From a virus: DNA of 23,104 nt. The notes under the pieces are model-generated. The model had not been told where the DNA came from. It searched no databases and saw nothing but the letters and a program-made list of their open reading frames with translations. The stretch is taken from positions 1-23,104 of IMG/VR virus record IMGVR_UViG_3300037041_000549, one strand, 5' to 3'. Within the stretch, counting starts at the first letter, position 1, and each line of letters opens with the position of its first letter. Below, piece after piece: positions 14,418 to 21,020 of this stretch. The position numbers and the translations under genes were made by a program.

Positions 14418-15656
14418 TTACCTCCAGCGGTTGGCGGTCGCCAACGGGCTAAAATTTTGGACGGGTTTGACATTCTGCGCCCGCCGTACTCCCTCACAAG
14501 CATAGCGCAATGCGTCGACGATATGGTTGGACTTGTCTTCCAGGACGGGCAGCACCTTGCCGGTGAGCGGGTCGGCCTTATAGGAGTACAGACTAAGCTC
14601 GTCGATGGTGTGCGTGCAGCGCGGATGCACCACGATGTCGAAGGACTTGAGCCATTCGATGCCCTCCTCTAGCGACTTCGGGCCTTTGACGGCCGCCATG
14701 ATCTTCGGGAAGCCGTGTTTCCTCATGTGGGCGATGGTTTCTGGCCGCGAGCTGTCAGCCACGATAGGCCACTTCTCGGCCTCTGGCACCTGCATGAAAA
14801 GATCCGGTGTGTTCACGATCTCACAGCCGACCATGTAGGCTTCGTGGTCGATGTAGAGCGTGCGGCCGACGATATGACAGCGCACCAGCACTGTTGGGTC
14901 CACGGCAAATCCCCAGTCTGCGCCCATGCGATGCACCGCGTCGGGCGGCGCTTCAAACTCCTGGATGCGCCAGTTGCGGAAAACGCGGGCCTCGCTGTTT
15001 TGCAGGTACTGGCCTTGCCAGACGTGCTGGTACTTGTCCGGGTCCCGGCTGCGGTCGTACTCCATTTCATCGCGCAACACCTGCGGGAACCATGGGTTAT
15101 TCTGCCAGTTGACCTCCAGCACGATAGCATCAGGCGGTGGCGTCGAGCCGCGCAGCAGTACGTCAATCGGGTCGCTGGCTTCTCGCGGGTTCCAGGTGAA
15201 CCACAGTTCTGATCCGGGCTTCCTGATCGTCGGCCGGAGCATATCAAGGCTACGCTGGCTGAGGCTCTGTGCTTCCTCCACCCAGGCGCGGTCGAAGCCT
15301 TCCAGCGACTTGATACTGTCGGCCGTGTGGTTCTGCATACCCTCGAAGATGATCAGCCCTTTACCGTGGCGATTCTTAATAACGGCTTCCTGAACTTCAA
15401 AATAATTGCCGACGCCGAGTTCCTGAATCTTCAATTCTAACAACCGCTTAACGGACTGCTTTAAGGATTTCTGGAACTCGCGAACACAGACGCTTGAAGT
15501 ATTCGGGTCGAGGATATGCGCCTCGATGACCATCTGCGCGAACTCATGCGACTTGCCTGAGCCTCGCCCGCCGTGTGCGCCCTTGTAGCGCGACGGCTGC
15601 AACAGCGGCAGCGCCCATTCTGGCGTTGGGATTTGCAGCTTCTCAGCTTTCGCCAT
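14418..15656 (-). CDS. Large terminase subunit (packaging ATPase-nuclease)
   Basis: The 412-residue protein has both terminase domains. The ATPase carries Walker A GGRGSGKS (29-36), Walker B FDRAWVEE (121-128) with the catalytic Glu pair, and a coupling-motif-like FTWNP (153-157). The RNase H-like nuclease has the three expected acidic residues: D247 in MGADWGF, D301 in PIVADSS and D381 in NHIVDALRY. It pumps DNA into the procapsid through the portal and cuts the concatemer at the end. The length and the DWG...VADSS...VDALRY motifs fit the Terminase_3/PBSX-like branch. Its start overlaps the small-terminase gene by 14 bases. All catalytic residues are intact. Confidence 0.95.
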   Translation of the reverse strand: MAKAEKLQIPTPEWALPLLQPSRYKGAHGGRGSGKSHEFAQMVIEAHILDPNTSSVCVREFQKSLKQSVKRLLELKIQELGVGNYFEVQEAVIKNRHGKGLIIFEGMQNHTADSIKSLEGFDRAWVEEAQSLSQRSLDMLRPTIRKPGSELWFTWNPREASDPIDVLLRGSTPPPDAIVLEVNWQNNPWFPQVLRDEMEYDRSRDPDKYQHVWQGQYLQNSEARVFRNWRIQEFEAPPDAVHRMGADWGFAVDPTVLVRCHIVGRTLYIDHEAYMVGCEIVNTPDLFMQVPEAEKWPIVADSSRPETIAHMRKHGFPKIMAAVKGPKSLEEGIEWLKSFDIVVHPRCTHTIDELSLYSYKADPLTGKVLPVLEDKSNHIVDALRYACEGVRRAQNVKPVQNFSPLATANRWR

Positions 15657-16113
15657 GCTTCACCACAACGCGCTCGATGGTCTTGATGGCCAGCGGGTTC
15701 TCGGCATCGCCAGACACCTCGATTTTGTCCCCGTACTTTTTGGGAGCCAGTTTGGAGAGCAGCCACTTGCGGGTATCAATTTGCAGCCGCTGCTTCTGAA
15801 CGGCCGCTGAGTCAATCGCGCCGGTCGGCAGGAGCGCCGCAGGCTCGTCGGCAATCGCCATTGCCTCGGCGGCGATGTGTTCAATCAGCGAGTTACGCGC
15901 CTGCGCGTATCTTTCGGCCAGCAGCGCATCCGCATTCACCCATTCATAGAATGTCCCGATCGCAACGCCAGCGGCTTGACAAGCCTTGTAGCAGCTCTGA
16001 GCGCCGCCTGTGGACATCAGCCCGAGAACCGTCTCAATCTTTTGCTCTTTGTCGGGATGTGGCGTTCCTGGCTTCCGCTTAGGCGCGTCGGCCTTCTGCT
16101 TAGGCTTGCTCAT
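15643..16113 (-). CDS. Small terminase subunit (DNA-recognition)
   Basis: The 156-residue product (from the ATG at 16113) lies directly upstream of the large terminase. It has a basic, disordered N-terminus (KPKQKADAPKRKPGTPH). A helix-turn-helix-like region follows, about residues 20-55, with IETVLGLMSTGGAQSCYKACQAAGV then GTFYEWVNADALLAERY. A helical oligomerisation part and the C-terminal KQRLQIDTRKWLLSKLAPKKYGDK complete it. The last block is a signature of this terminase-small family. It recognises the packaging site and forms a ring that activates the large subunit. I chose ATG 16113 because GGAG lies eight bases before it and the ATG overlaps the upstream TGA (ATGA); an in-frame TTG at 16119 is less likely. 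Confidence 0.9.
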   Translation of the reverse strand: MSKPKQKADAPKRKPGTPHPDKEQKIETVLGLMSTGGAQSCYKACQAAGVAIGTFYEWVNADALLAERYAQARNSLIEHIAAEAMAIADEPAALLPTGAIDSAAVQKQRLQIDTRKWLLSKLAPKKYGDKIEVSGDAENPLAIKTIERVVVKHGES

Positions 16114-16259
16114 TCCCAATACTCCGGGTCATTAGGTTGCTTCTCGGTCATGGTTCGGACAATGGCAGCGACGCACACCAGTGCGAACACAATGAAAACC
16201 ACTGGCAGCAGCAGGGCCACCAGTATCGCGCCGATTGTCCGTCCGATGGCTTCGTTCAT
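16110..16259 (-). CDS. 49-residue single-span membrane protein
   Basis: A small gene read by hand. The product starts MNEAIGRTIGAILVALLLP, continues with a strongly hydrophobic stretch (about residues 9-35: ILVALLLPVV FIVFALVCVAAIV), then RTMTEKQPNDPEYWE. This is one long transmembrane helix with a short polar N-terminus and an acidic, Pro/Trp/Tyr-containing C-tail. Its ATG overlaps the upstream stop (ATGA) and its TGA overlaps the small-terminase ATG (ATGA), so it is coupled on both sides. Possible roles are a holin-like or membrane-anchoring factor, or an assembly tether. Neither is demonstrated, and there is no endolysin or spanin gene beside it. It is too short for standard gene-length cut-offs. 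Confidence 0.65.
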   Translation of the reverse strand: MNEAIGRTIGAILVALLLPVVFIVFALVCVAAIVRTMTEKQPNDPEYWE

Positions 16260-16651
16260 AGTGTGGACTTGTGTAGCTTAAAGCCGGGCTGGCTTTCATA
16301 GCGCTGGATGTCTGCCAGAGAGTATAGCCTTTCTGTGCCTTGCATGATGTACATGAGTGTCGGCCACTTGCTTAGGATTGATGGCATGGTCCTGACCGAC
16401 ACGTCCCATCGGTCGGCGATGTCCTTCATGCTGATCAGTTCCATCTCGCCGGCCCTCATCTTGCCGAGCTGGGCCTCCTTGCTGATGGTCGAGGGTATGG
16501 TCTTAATTGACCCCCCTTGCGCCAGGAAGATCTCCACCGCCGACAGGATCTCCTGCCGCTCGGCTTCCTTCTGCCTGATGGCCGTCTGCGTCGATGCCGG
16601 CCGGCCCAATCTGGTATCTGCGTGAAGGTCAACAGTGCCCCAACTGCTCAT
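16256..16651 (-). CDS. Helix-turn-helix-like phage protein (131 aa)
   Basis: First gene of the leftward late operon. It is preceded by an AGGGGG ribosome site eight bases before the ATG and by the repeat-rich non-coding region. The N-terminal half is helical (RQKEAERQEILSAVEIFLA). The C-terminal half holds a likely winged-helix/MerR-like element: ISMKDIADRWDVSVRTMPS, then a short wing-like segment MQGTERLYSLADIQRYE. This pattern, ADRWxVSxxTxxx followed by a Y(S/R)xADIxxYE ending, is typical of small DNA-binding proteins related to excisionases and phage regulators. It could be a late activator or a packaging-site recogniser. The stop overlaps the small membrane gene's ATG. Function is inferred only. 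Confidence 0.65.
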   Translation of the reverse strand: MSSWGTVDLHADTRLGRPASTQTAIRQKEAERQEILSAVEIFLAQGGSIKTIPSTISKEAQLGKMRAGEMELISMKDIADRWDVSVRTMPSILSKWPTLMYIMQGTERLYSLADIQRYESQPGFKLHKSTL

Positions 16652-16700
16652 CGTTTCATCCCCCTAAAATCTGTTTTTGTTCATCCGGCAGATACCGCCT

Positions 16701-16966
16701 GTTACCCTTCTCATGGGTAACGGCCAACCCCAATTACCACGCGGGTTTCCGCCCTTGTTACCGCTGTTACCCTTCTTTTTCTATTGTTTACCCCTGATTT
16801 TATAAATAGTCCGGTCCCCCTAAATTTCACTCTATTTTTTTCTAACTAAAGGTAGAAAGAGAAGAAGGGTAACAAGGGTAACATTGTCTGGAGGCCGCGC
16901 CATCCGTGGCTTTAGCCGTTACCCTTCTCCAAAAAAGAAGGGTAACAGAAGGGTAACAAGAGTAAC
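16701..16966. repeat. Iteron-like array of GAAGGGTAAC / GTTACCCTTC
   Basis: Exact 10-base copies of GTTACCCTTC stand at 16701-16710, 16766-16775 and 16918-16927, and of its complement GAAGGGTAAC at 16864-16873, 16937-16946 and 16948-16957. Near-copies (one or two changes) are at 16873-16882 (CAAGGGTAAC) and 16957-16966 (CAAGAGTAAC), with truncated forms at 16715-16721 (GGGTAAC), 16757-16762 (GTTACC) and 16786-16794. Neighbouring copies are spaced 9-11 bases, about one helical turn, so bound proteins would lie on one face. They all lie in the non-coding region. Confidence 0.8.
16918..16946. repeat. Perfect inverted repeat, 10-base arms
   Basis: GTTACCCTTC, nine spacer bases (TCCAAAAAA), then GAAGGGTAAC. 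The arms are exact. In minus-strand RNA it could fold downstream of the primase-helicase stop, but no T tract follows it, so it does not look like an ordinary terminator. As DNA it is a pair of oppositely oriented iterons, suited to a dimeric or replication-initiator protein. Confidence 0.75.
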
Positions 16967-16973
16967 TTTCCCA

Positions 16974-19091
16974 TCAAAACGGCATTTTTGGCCGCCAACC
17001 CTTGACCAACACGCCGTTAACACGCGAAACGCCGCGCTCGTAGCCCAAAGCCTTCAAAACTTTAGCGATCCTTAACTCCTCGCGCCTGCTGATCTGCTTT
17101 TTGTCGAAGTTCAGCGCGTCGATCAGGACCTCCATCGCGCTCAAAATTTTCTTTTCTCGGTTGATCTCACCGCTCAAAATGTCCGTCTCATCGAGCCAGT
17201 TGCTGACCACATCGGCCCATGAATCCTTGATCATGTGGTCTTCGTGAACGTCCTTCGCGAGCCGTTCGGCCTCCCGGAACGCAACTCCAGTGGCCTCAAA
17301 AGACCCCCTAGCCTCGGCCCACAATTGCAGCCTGTCACGCTCAATACCCTCGACATCGGCACCATCCACCTTGACCGGCAACCAGCGCCTATTGCCGGTT
17401 TCATCGGCCAGAAACTCCTCTTGGTTCGTGGTGCCAATAAAGACCAACCGCCTCGGGAACGTGACGGCAAACTCTCGGTATTTGGGAATCCAGTTCTCAT
17501 GCGTCCGGGTGATGAAGGCTTTTATATGCTCCAGCTCTCGGGTGTGCAGCCCGCGCAGCTCTCCGATCTCGGCCACCAGCCGCCCGCGCATCTTGCGGGC
17601 CAGATCGTCCTCGCGCTCGTGGAAAGAGACCTCGGCAAAGAAGTCTGGAGCCGGCGACATGGCCGCAACACCGCTGGACTTTCCAGCGCCCTGCCGGCCA
17701 ACCAGTATGGGCACCATGTCGGCCTTGATGCCTGGAGCCATGACACGCCCCGCCATGGCCGTCCACAGATACCGCGACACCGAGGTAACATACTCGCTCG
17801 CCTCGGCTCCGAAGTAGTCCACGAGAAACCCGTCGATCCTCGGCACGCCATCCCACTGCAAGCCGGACAGCCACTCAATGGCCGAGTCGAAAGGGTTTTC
17901 ATCTGCCACCAGCAAAACCACATCGCGGATCATCTCGCGGCCGATGGGCTTGAAACCATGCTTCTCCAGCCTGATCCGCAGCCTGGAATAGTCGGCATCA
18001 GCAAAGGCCTGCCAGTCTGAAGTCCCCTCGGCCGCGAACATAATCTCGTCACGGAACTGGTCGAACCGGATCTCGATGCCACAGAACGACGGTGCCCGCA
18101 GCGCCACGTTGCAATTCTCCATCGTGGCTTCGATCTTGCCCTTCTTGTCACGTTTGAATTTGAGCGAAACGCTTACATGATCAGCGGGCAATGTCTCACA
18201 AACGAACACGTCGAAGTCCTCGACCTTTACCGGATCTGGGTCGATGAACAGCCCCTGCTCCGAGGCCATCATCCGCAGCGTGCGAGCCGTGGTCACAGCG
18301 CCGCCAGCCTTGCGCTTGAAGCTCTGCCAAGCGTTCCGAACGTCCTCGGCCTTGTACTTGGTGTAACGCAACTCCCCGGCCTCGTCCCTCGATCCGGACC
18401 ACTCGTTAAACAGCCGGAAGCCCTCGCGGCTGCCGCCTGTCTCATGGTGCAGCGCCATGCCGACCGCCAGCCAGTCTTCCCGCGCCGTTGGCGCTGGGTC
18501 CAACACTGACAGGATCTCGCGCAGCTGTTCCTCGGTGTAGCCAAGCGGGTCCTTGCCATCGGTGTCCACCATGGCCGGGCTGTCCTGCATCAGCTCGGCA
18601 GCCTCCACGGGCAGCATCGGCCATGCCTCCATGAAGACCGCCTCAGGCATCCCCAAAAGCGTCATGTCCTCATACCCTTCGCCGGTGCAGATCCAACCCT
18701 TGCCATGCGTGCGCGTGTCGAGCCCAGGCACACCAAGCACCGACGAGCCTTGCCGCACCTCGGTACCGTCTGGAAGCCGGAAACAGTAATGCTCGCCACC
18801 GGAGACGGTGCGCTGGATCAGCGCGTCATCCCATGGCAGGGCAACGCCCAGCGCAGCCTCGACAGCCTCGCGGGTGACGCCCTTGTAAGTATCGAGGTCG
18901 ATAAAGACGTGACCGGCAGGAACGCCGACGCCTACGTTGTTCGAGAACGCCACCTCGTCGAGCGTGGCCATGTGGGTTTGCCAGCCCCTGACGGCGGGCT
19001 TCTTCTCAGGCTTGTCCTTGCCCTTGGTGTGGATCAGATTGACCGGAAAGATATTAAAGACGTGTGACACCGTGGTACGTTCAGAATTCAT
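16974..19091 (-). CDS. Primase-polymerase / VapE-like helicase replication protein (705 aa)
   Basis: The N-terminus is an archaeo-eukaryotic-type (Prim-Pol) primase. NVGVGVPAGHVFIDLD gives the DxD motif (D65, D67); SGGEHYCF gives the SxGxH motif (S97, H101); GLDTRTHGKGW gives the third acidic residue (D125). A PriCT-2-like linker domain (about 185-265, YTEEQLREILSVLDPAP and EDWLAVGMALHHETGG) follows. The C-terminal half (about 390-620) is a VirE/VapE-type superfamily 3 helicase: NPFDSAIEWLSGLQWDG, Walker A GRQGAGKS (465-472), AEIGELRGL and FIGTTNQEEFLADETGNRRW. The protein can both prime and unwind, so it is the probable initiator. It lies leftward, beside the iteron region, next to the Cro-like gene. 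Its ribosome site is poorly placed (AAGG, 14 bases). Confidence 0.93.
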   Translation of the reverse strand: MNSERTTVSHVFNIFPVNLIHTKGKDKPEKKPAVRGWQTHMATLDEVAFSNNVGVGVPAGHVFIDLDTYKGVTREAVEAALGVALPWDDALIQRTVSGGEHYCFRLPDGTEVRQGSSVLGVPGLDTRTHGKGWICTGEGYEDMTLLGMPEAVFMEAWPMLPVEAAELMQDSPAMVDTDGKDPLGYTEEQLREILSVLDPAPTAREDWLAVGMALHHETGGSREGFRLFNEWSGSRDEAGELRYTKYKAEDVRNAWQSFKRKAGGAVTTARTLRMMASEQGLFIDPDPVKVEDFDVFVCETLPADHVSVSLKFKRDKKGKIEATMENCNVALRAPSFCGIEIRFDQFRDEIMFAAEGTSDWQAFADADYSRLRIRLEKHGFKPIGREMIRDVVLLVADENPFDSAIEWLSGLQWDGVPRIDGFLVDYFGAEASEYVTSVSRYLWTAMAGRVMAPGIKADMVPILVGRQGAGKSSGVAAMSPAPDFFAEVSFHEREDDLARKMRGRLVAEIGELRGLHTRELEHIKAFITRTHENWIPKYREFAVTFPRRLVFIGTTNQEEFLADETGNRRWLPVKVDGADVEGIERDRLQLWAEARGSFEATGVAFREAERLAKDVHEDHMIKDSWADVVSNWLDETDILSGEINREKKILSAMEVLIDALNFDKKQISRREELRIAKVLKALGYERGVSRVNGVLVKGWRPKMPF

Positions 19092-19126
19092 ACGCTAAAA
19101 TTGACCTTGTGTGTTGTGTGATGAAT

Positions 19127-19162
19127 GGCCTCAAGGGTTGCAGCTTGGGGCCTTTCTTTTAT
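19127..19162 (+). terminator. Rightward intrinsic-terminator-like hairpin
   Basis: On the plus strand GGCCTCAAG (19127-19135), an eight-base loop and CTTGGGGCC (19144-19152) form a nine-pair stem with one G-T pair, followed by TTTCTTTTAT. This is a typical terminator shape for rightward transcription, yet no plus-strand gene precedes it; it lies in the 67-base gap between the Cro-like and primase-helicase genes. In the leftward transcript the same hairpin lies in the primase-helicase leader, without a T tract. Confidence 0.55.
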
Positions 19163-19353
19163 TGCGGCACTTGAGCAACCAGCTCTACCGCCTTGATTTG
19201 CCCCTTGGTCAGGGCCTCTATCTGTATAGCACGCTGGGCGGGAATTGCTCCGTTCTGTATCCATTGCGTGACAGCCGACGCGCTGACCTTCAGCGTCCTG
19301 GCCACCTCGGCCTGACTGCCGAACCACTCCACCATCTTATCTATCGCGCTCAT
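19159..19353 (-). CDS. Cro-like (YdaS-type) DNA-binding repressor (64 aa)
   Basis: The short protein has the Cro-type helix-turn-helix: AIDKMVEWFGSQAEVARTL, then KVSASAVTQWIQNG as recognition part and the conserved IPAQRAIQIEALTKG end. This is the usual pattern of YdaS/Cro-family antitoxin-like repressors in lambdoid and other phages ('FGSQxxLAxxLGVSxxxVxxWxxxG.IPxxRAxxIExxTxG'). It has a strong GGAGG ribosome site seven bases before the ATG. The gene is divergent from the plus-strand replication operon, and a perfect palindrome lies between them, so it probably represses one or both promoters. It is probably co-transcribed with the primase-helicase gene. No toxin partner is seen. Confidence 0.88.
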   Translation of the reverse strand: MSAIDKMVEWFGSQAEVARTLKVSASAVTQWIQNGAIPAQRAIQIEALTKGQIKAVELVAQVPQ

Positions 19354-19370
19354 ACTGCTACCTCCGAAAG

Positions 19371-19399
19371 TTGACTACAGCTTAATACTAGCCTAGTAT
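19371..19399 (+). promoter_or_regulatory. Sigma-70-like rightward promoter of the replication operon
   Basis: TTGACT at 19371-19376 (5 of 6 to the -35 consensus) and TAGTAT at 19394-19399 (4 of 6 to the -10 consensus) are separated by exactly 17 bases. Transcription would start near 19406 and read into the gene at 19455. The -10 box is inside the palindrome at 19385-19399, which predicts control by a repressor. A leftward promoter with TTCACG and the same palindrome as -10 (17-base spacing) is possible but weaker. Confidence 0.6.
19385..19399. promoter_or_regulatory. Perfect palindromic operator, probable Cro-like repressor site
   Basis: ATACTAG-C-CTAGTAT: exact seven-base arms around one central base. 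It overlaps the rightward -10 box and lies 32 bases from the ATG of the Cro-like gene. Dimeric Cro-type repressors usually bind such sites, so this is the natural target. Binding is inferred, and no second copy was found. Confidence 0.65.
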
Positions 19400-19404
19400 C
19401 CCTC

Positions 19405-19419
19405 TTGCGTGAAGCGCAA
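19405..19419. repeat. Short inverted repeat TTGCG-N5-CGCAA
   Basis: Exact five-base arms (TTGCG at 19405-19409, CGCAA at 19415-19419) just downstream of the operator. It lies at the expected transcription start of the rightward operon. It could be a second operator half-site pair or a small 5'-leader hairpin. It is short enough to be chance. Confidence 0.35.
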
Positions 19420-19454
19420 CTTAACTAAACCGCCAGAACGAAAAGGACCAGATA

Positions 19455-19826
19455 ATGCTAGAAACTGAAATGCAAGCCCTCCGGGCCGAGATCGCGGATC
19501 TCAAACAAGCCGTCAACAGCCTGACCGCAACGCTCCTTGGCGTGGCCCATGCTGCCCTGCCGACCACCCCGGTCATCCCCGAGGTCGGCACCGTCTCAAC
19601 CGTCGCCCCAGCGCCAGAGCCGGCACCGACTCCCACACCAGCATCAGCCGCACCGCTGACCGTCGATGACGTACAAGCGCTGTGCAGCGCCATGGTGCGC
19701 GAGAACGAGTCCATCAAGCCGAAGATCAAGGCGCTGATTCAGACCTTCGACGGTGCCAAGACCCTGAGCAAAGTCCCCACCGACCGCCTGCCAGAACTCA
19801 AGGCGGCGTTGGAGGCACTGCAATGA
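19455..19826 (+). CDS. Small coiled-coil protein, first gene of replication operon (123 aa)
   Basis: The product has an N-terminal coiled-coil-like helix (LETEMQALRAEIADLKQAVNS, residues 2-22). A long Pro/Ala/Thr-rich linker (about 36-66, with APAPEPAPTPTPAS) follows, then a C-terminal helical domain (67-123) with VDDVQALCSAMVREN and IKALIQTFDGAKTLSKVP, ending TDRLPELKAALEAL. I recall the last pattern ('xxLSxVPxDxLPEfxaaLeaL') from small proteins beside phage recombination or SSB genes. AAAAGGA lies eight bases before the ATG. Its stop overlaps the next gene's ATG. It may be an adaptor or accessory protein for the nuclease or single-stranded DNA-binding protein. No enzyme motif is present. 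Confidence 0.75.
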   Translation: MLETEMQALRAEIADLKQAVNSLTATLLGVAHAALPTTPVIPEVGTVSTVAPAPEPAPTPTPASAAPLTVDDVQALCSAMVRENESIKPKIKALIQTFDGAKTLSKVPTDRLPELKAALEALQ

Positions 19827-20959
19827 AGGCCCACGCCAAACTATCGGCCAGCGGATCACACCGCTGGCTGCACTGCGCCGGATCGGTAAAGGCCGAGGAA
19901 GGACTGCCGGATACCCGGTCCTTCTTCGCGGACGAGGGTTCAGCCGCGCATGAGCTGATGGAGATCTGCCTGCTGACCGGCACGTCTGCCTTTGACCGGC
20001 TTGGTGATCAACTGGTCGACTACAACACTTTCACGGTCACGCAGGAGATGGCCGAGAACGTGCAATGGTATCTCGACTATGTGCGCCTGTTCGACTCGCT
20101 CAATGTCGAGATGCACGTTGAAAAACGCCTGTATTTTTCCGAGTGGGTACCCGAGGGTTACGGCACCGCCGACACGATCATCTACGGTAACGGCACCGTG
20201 GACATCTTCGACCTCAAGTATGGAAAGAACATCGTCTCGGCGCAGGGCAACACGCAGGGCATCCTATACATGCTCGGTGCCATCGAGGACGAGCTGGTCG
20301 AAACGCACACGTTTCGGTTCCACATCGTGCAGCCGCGCCTAGACCATGTTGACGTGTACATCCTCACGCGAGCGCAGTTACTGGAGCTGGGCGAATGGGT
20401 ACGCGAGCGGGCAGCGCTGGCGCTCTCGCCAGATGCCGAGCGCACGCCTGGTGAGGACCAGTGCAAATACTGCAAGGCGAAGGCGACTTGTCCAGCGCTC
20501 AACAAACTCACCGAGGATGTGCTGATGACGGATCTCGACTCGATGAACACCACCAACCCTGACAGGCTCTCGCAAGATCAGTTGCAACGCGCCATGGCCG
20601 CCAAGAAGCTGATCGTCTCATGGCTCGATGCGGTCGAGGACTACATCACCGAGACGATCTACACCGAGGACTGTGACACCTTCGCAGGCCACAAGCTCGT
20701 CGAAGGTCGCAGCCTACGGCAGTGGCGCAACGACGCTGAGGCCGAGAAGCGTCTGGCCGCGCTGCTGGGCGATGATGCCTTTGAGCGCAAGCTGCTCTCA
20801 GTCGCCAAGGCCGAGAAGGCGCTGGGCAAGAAGCGCACCGCCGAGATCAGCGACCTTGTGGAGAAGCCCCAGGGTAAGCCCACGCTGGTGCCGGTGGACG
20901 ATCCGCGCCCGTCGTTCGTAAAAGAATCCGCCGATGCCTTTGACAGCTTCGATCAGTAA
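19823..20959 (+). CDS. DUF2800 protein: Cas4/RecB-like Fe-S nuclease (378 aa)
   Basis: The true start is the ATG at 19823, which overlaps the upstream TGA (ATGA); an in-frame start at 19682 would only extend through the previous gene. The N-terminus SGSHRWLHCAGS with C18 and GSAAHELMEI (His near 37) is typical of the family. The PD-(D/E)XK nuclease core shows D117 (GTADTII), D130-L-K132 (VDIFDLKYGK) and the QxxxY motif Q145-Y149. Three further cysteines, C214-x2-C217-x5-C223 (CKYCKAKATC), complete a four-Cys iron-sulphur site as in Cas4 and AddB. It therefore probably processes DNA ends during replication or recombination. It pairs with the DUF2815 SSB gene, an arrangement I remember from other phages. 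Confidence 0.9.
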   Translation: MKAHAKLSASGSHRWLHCAGSVKAEEGLPDTRSFFADEGSAAHELMEICLLTGTSAFDRLGDQLVDYNTFTVTQEMAENVQWYLDYVRLFDSLNVEMHVEKRLYFSEWVPEGYGTADTIIYGNGTVDIFDLKYGKNIVSAQGNTQGILYMLGAIEDELVETHTFRFHIVQPRLDHVDVYILTRAQLLELGEWVRERAALALSPDAERTPGEDQCKYCKAKATCPALNKLTEDVLMTDLDSMNTTNPDRLSQDQLQRAMAAKKLIVSWLDAVEDYITETIYTEDCDTFAGHKLVEGRSLRQWRNDAEAEKRLAALLGDDAFERKLLSVAKAEKALGKKRTAEISDLVEKPQGKPTLVPVDDPRPSFVKESADAFDSFDQ

Positions 20960-21020
20960 GTTAGACTTAACAGGCCGACAACGGCTCAACCAAAACGCTA
21001 CAACCAAAAAGGTCAAAACG

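Larger units (their letters stand above)
16652..16973. promoter_or_regulatory. Non-coding region with repeats: candidate origin or control region
   Basis: The longest gene-free stretch in the window (322 bases), between the primase-helicase stop and the late operon's first gene. It holds repeats of GAAGGGTAAC on both strands (listed separately), grouped on either side of an AT-rich core at about 16795-16860 (TATAAATA, CTATTTTTT and similar). It also contains an AGGGGG ribosome site at its left end. I could not find a convincing sigma-70 promoter for the late operon here, although one is expected. Layout (iterons + AT-rich core + adjacent replication-initiator gene) fits a replication origin; repressor/activator binding is the alternative. 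Confidence 0.55.

Noticed and set aside
16652-16973. CRISPR array
   Set aside because: The decamers occur in both orientations with irregular short spacing and no unique 25-40-base spacers.
17235-18020. 261-codon plus-strand frame
   Set aside because: Antisense to the helicase domain of the primase-helicase gene, no domain pattern.
19682-19823. Upstream start for the DUF2800 gene
   Set aside because: It would add 47 residues read through the previous gene in another frame. The ATG at 19823 is followed by the family's usual N-terminus.
20934-21020. Upstream start for the SSB gene
   Set aside because: The extra 29 residues overlap the end of the nuclease gene, have no good ribosome site, and precede the usual MKIKIP start.
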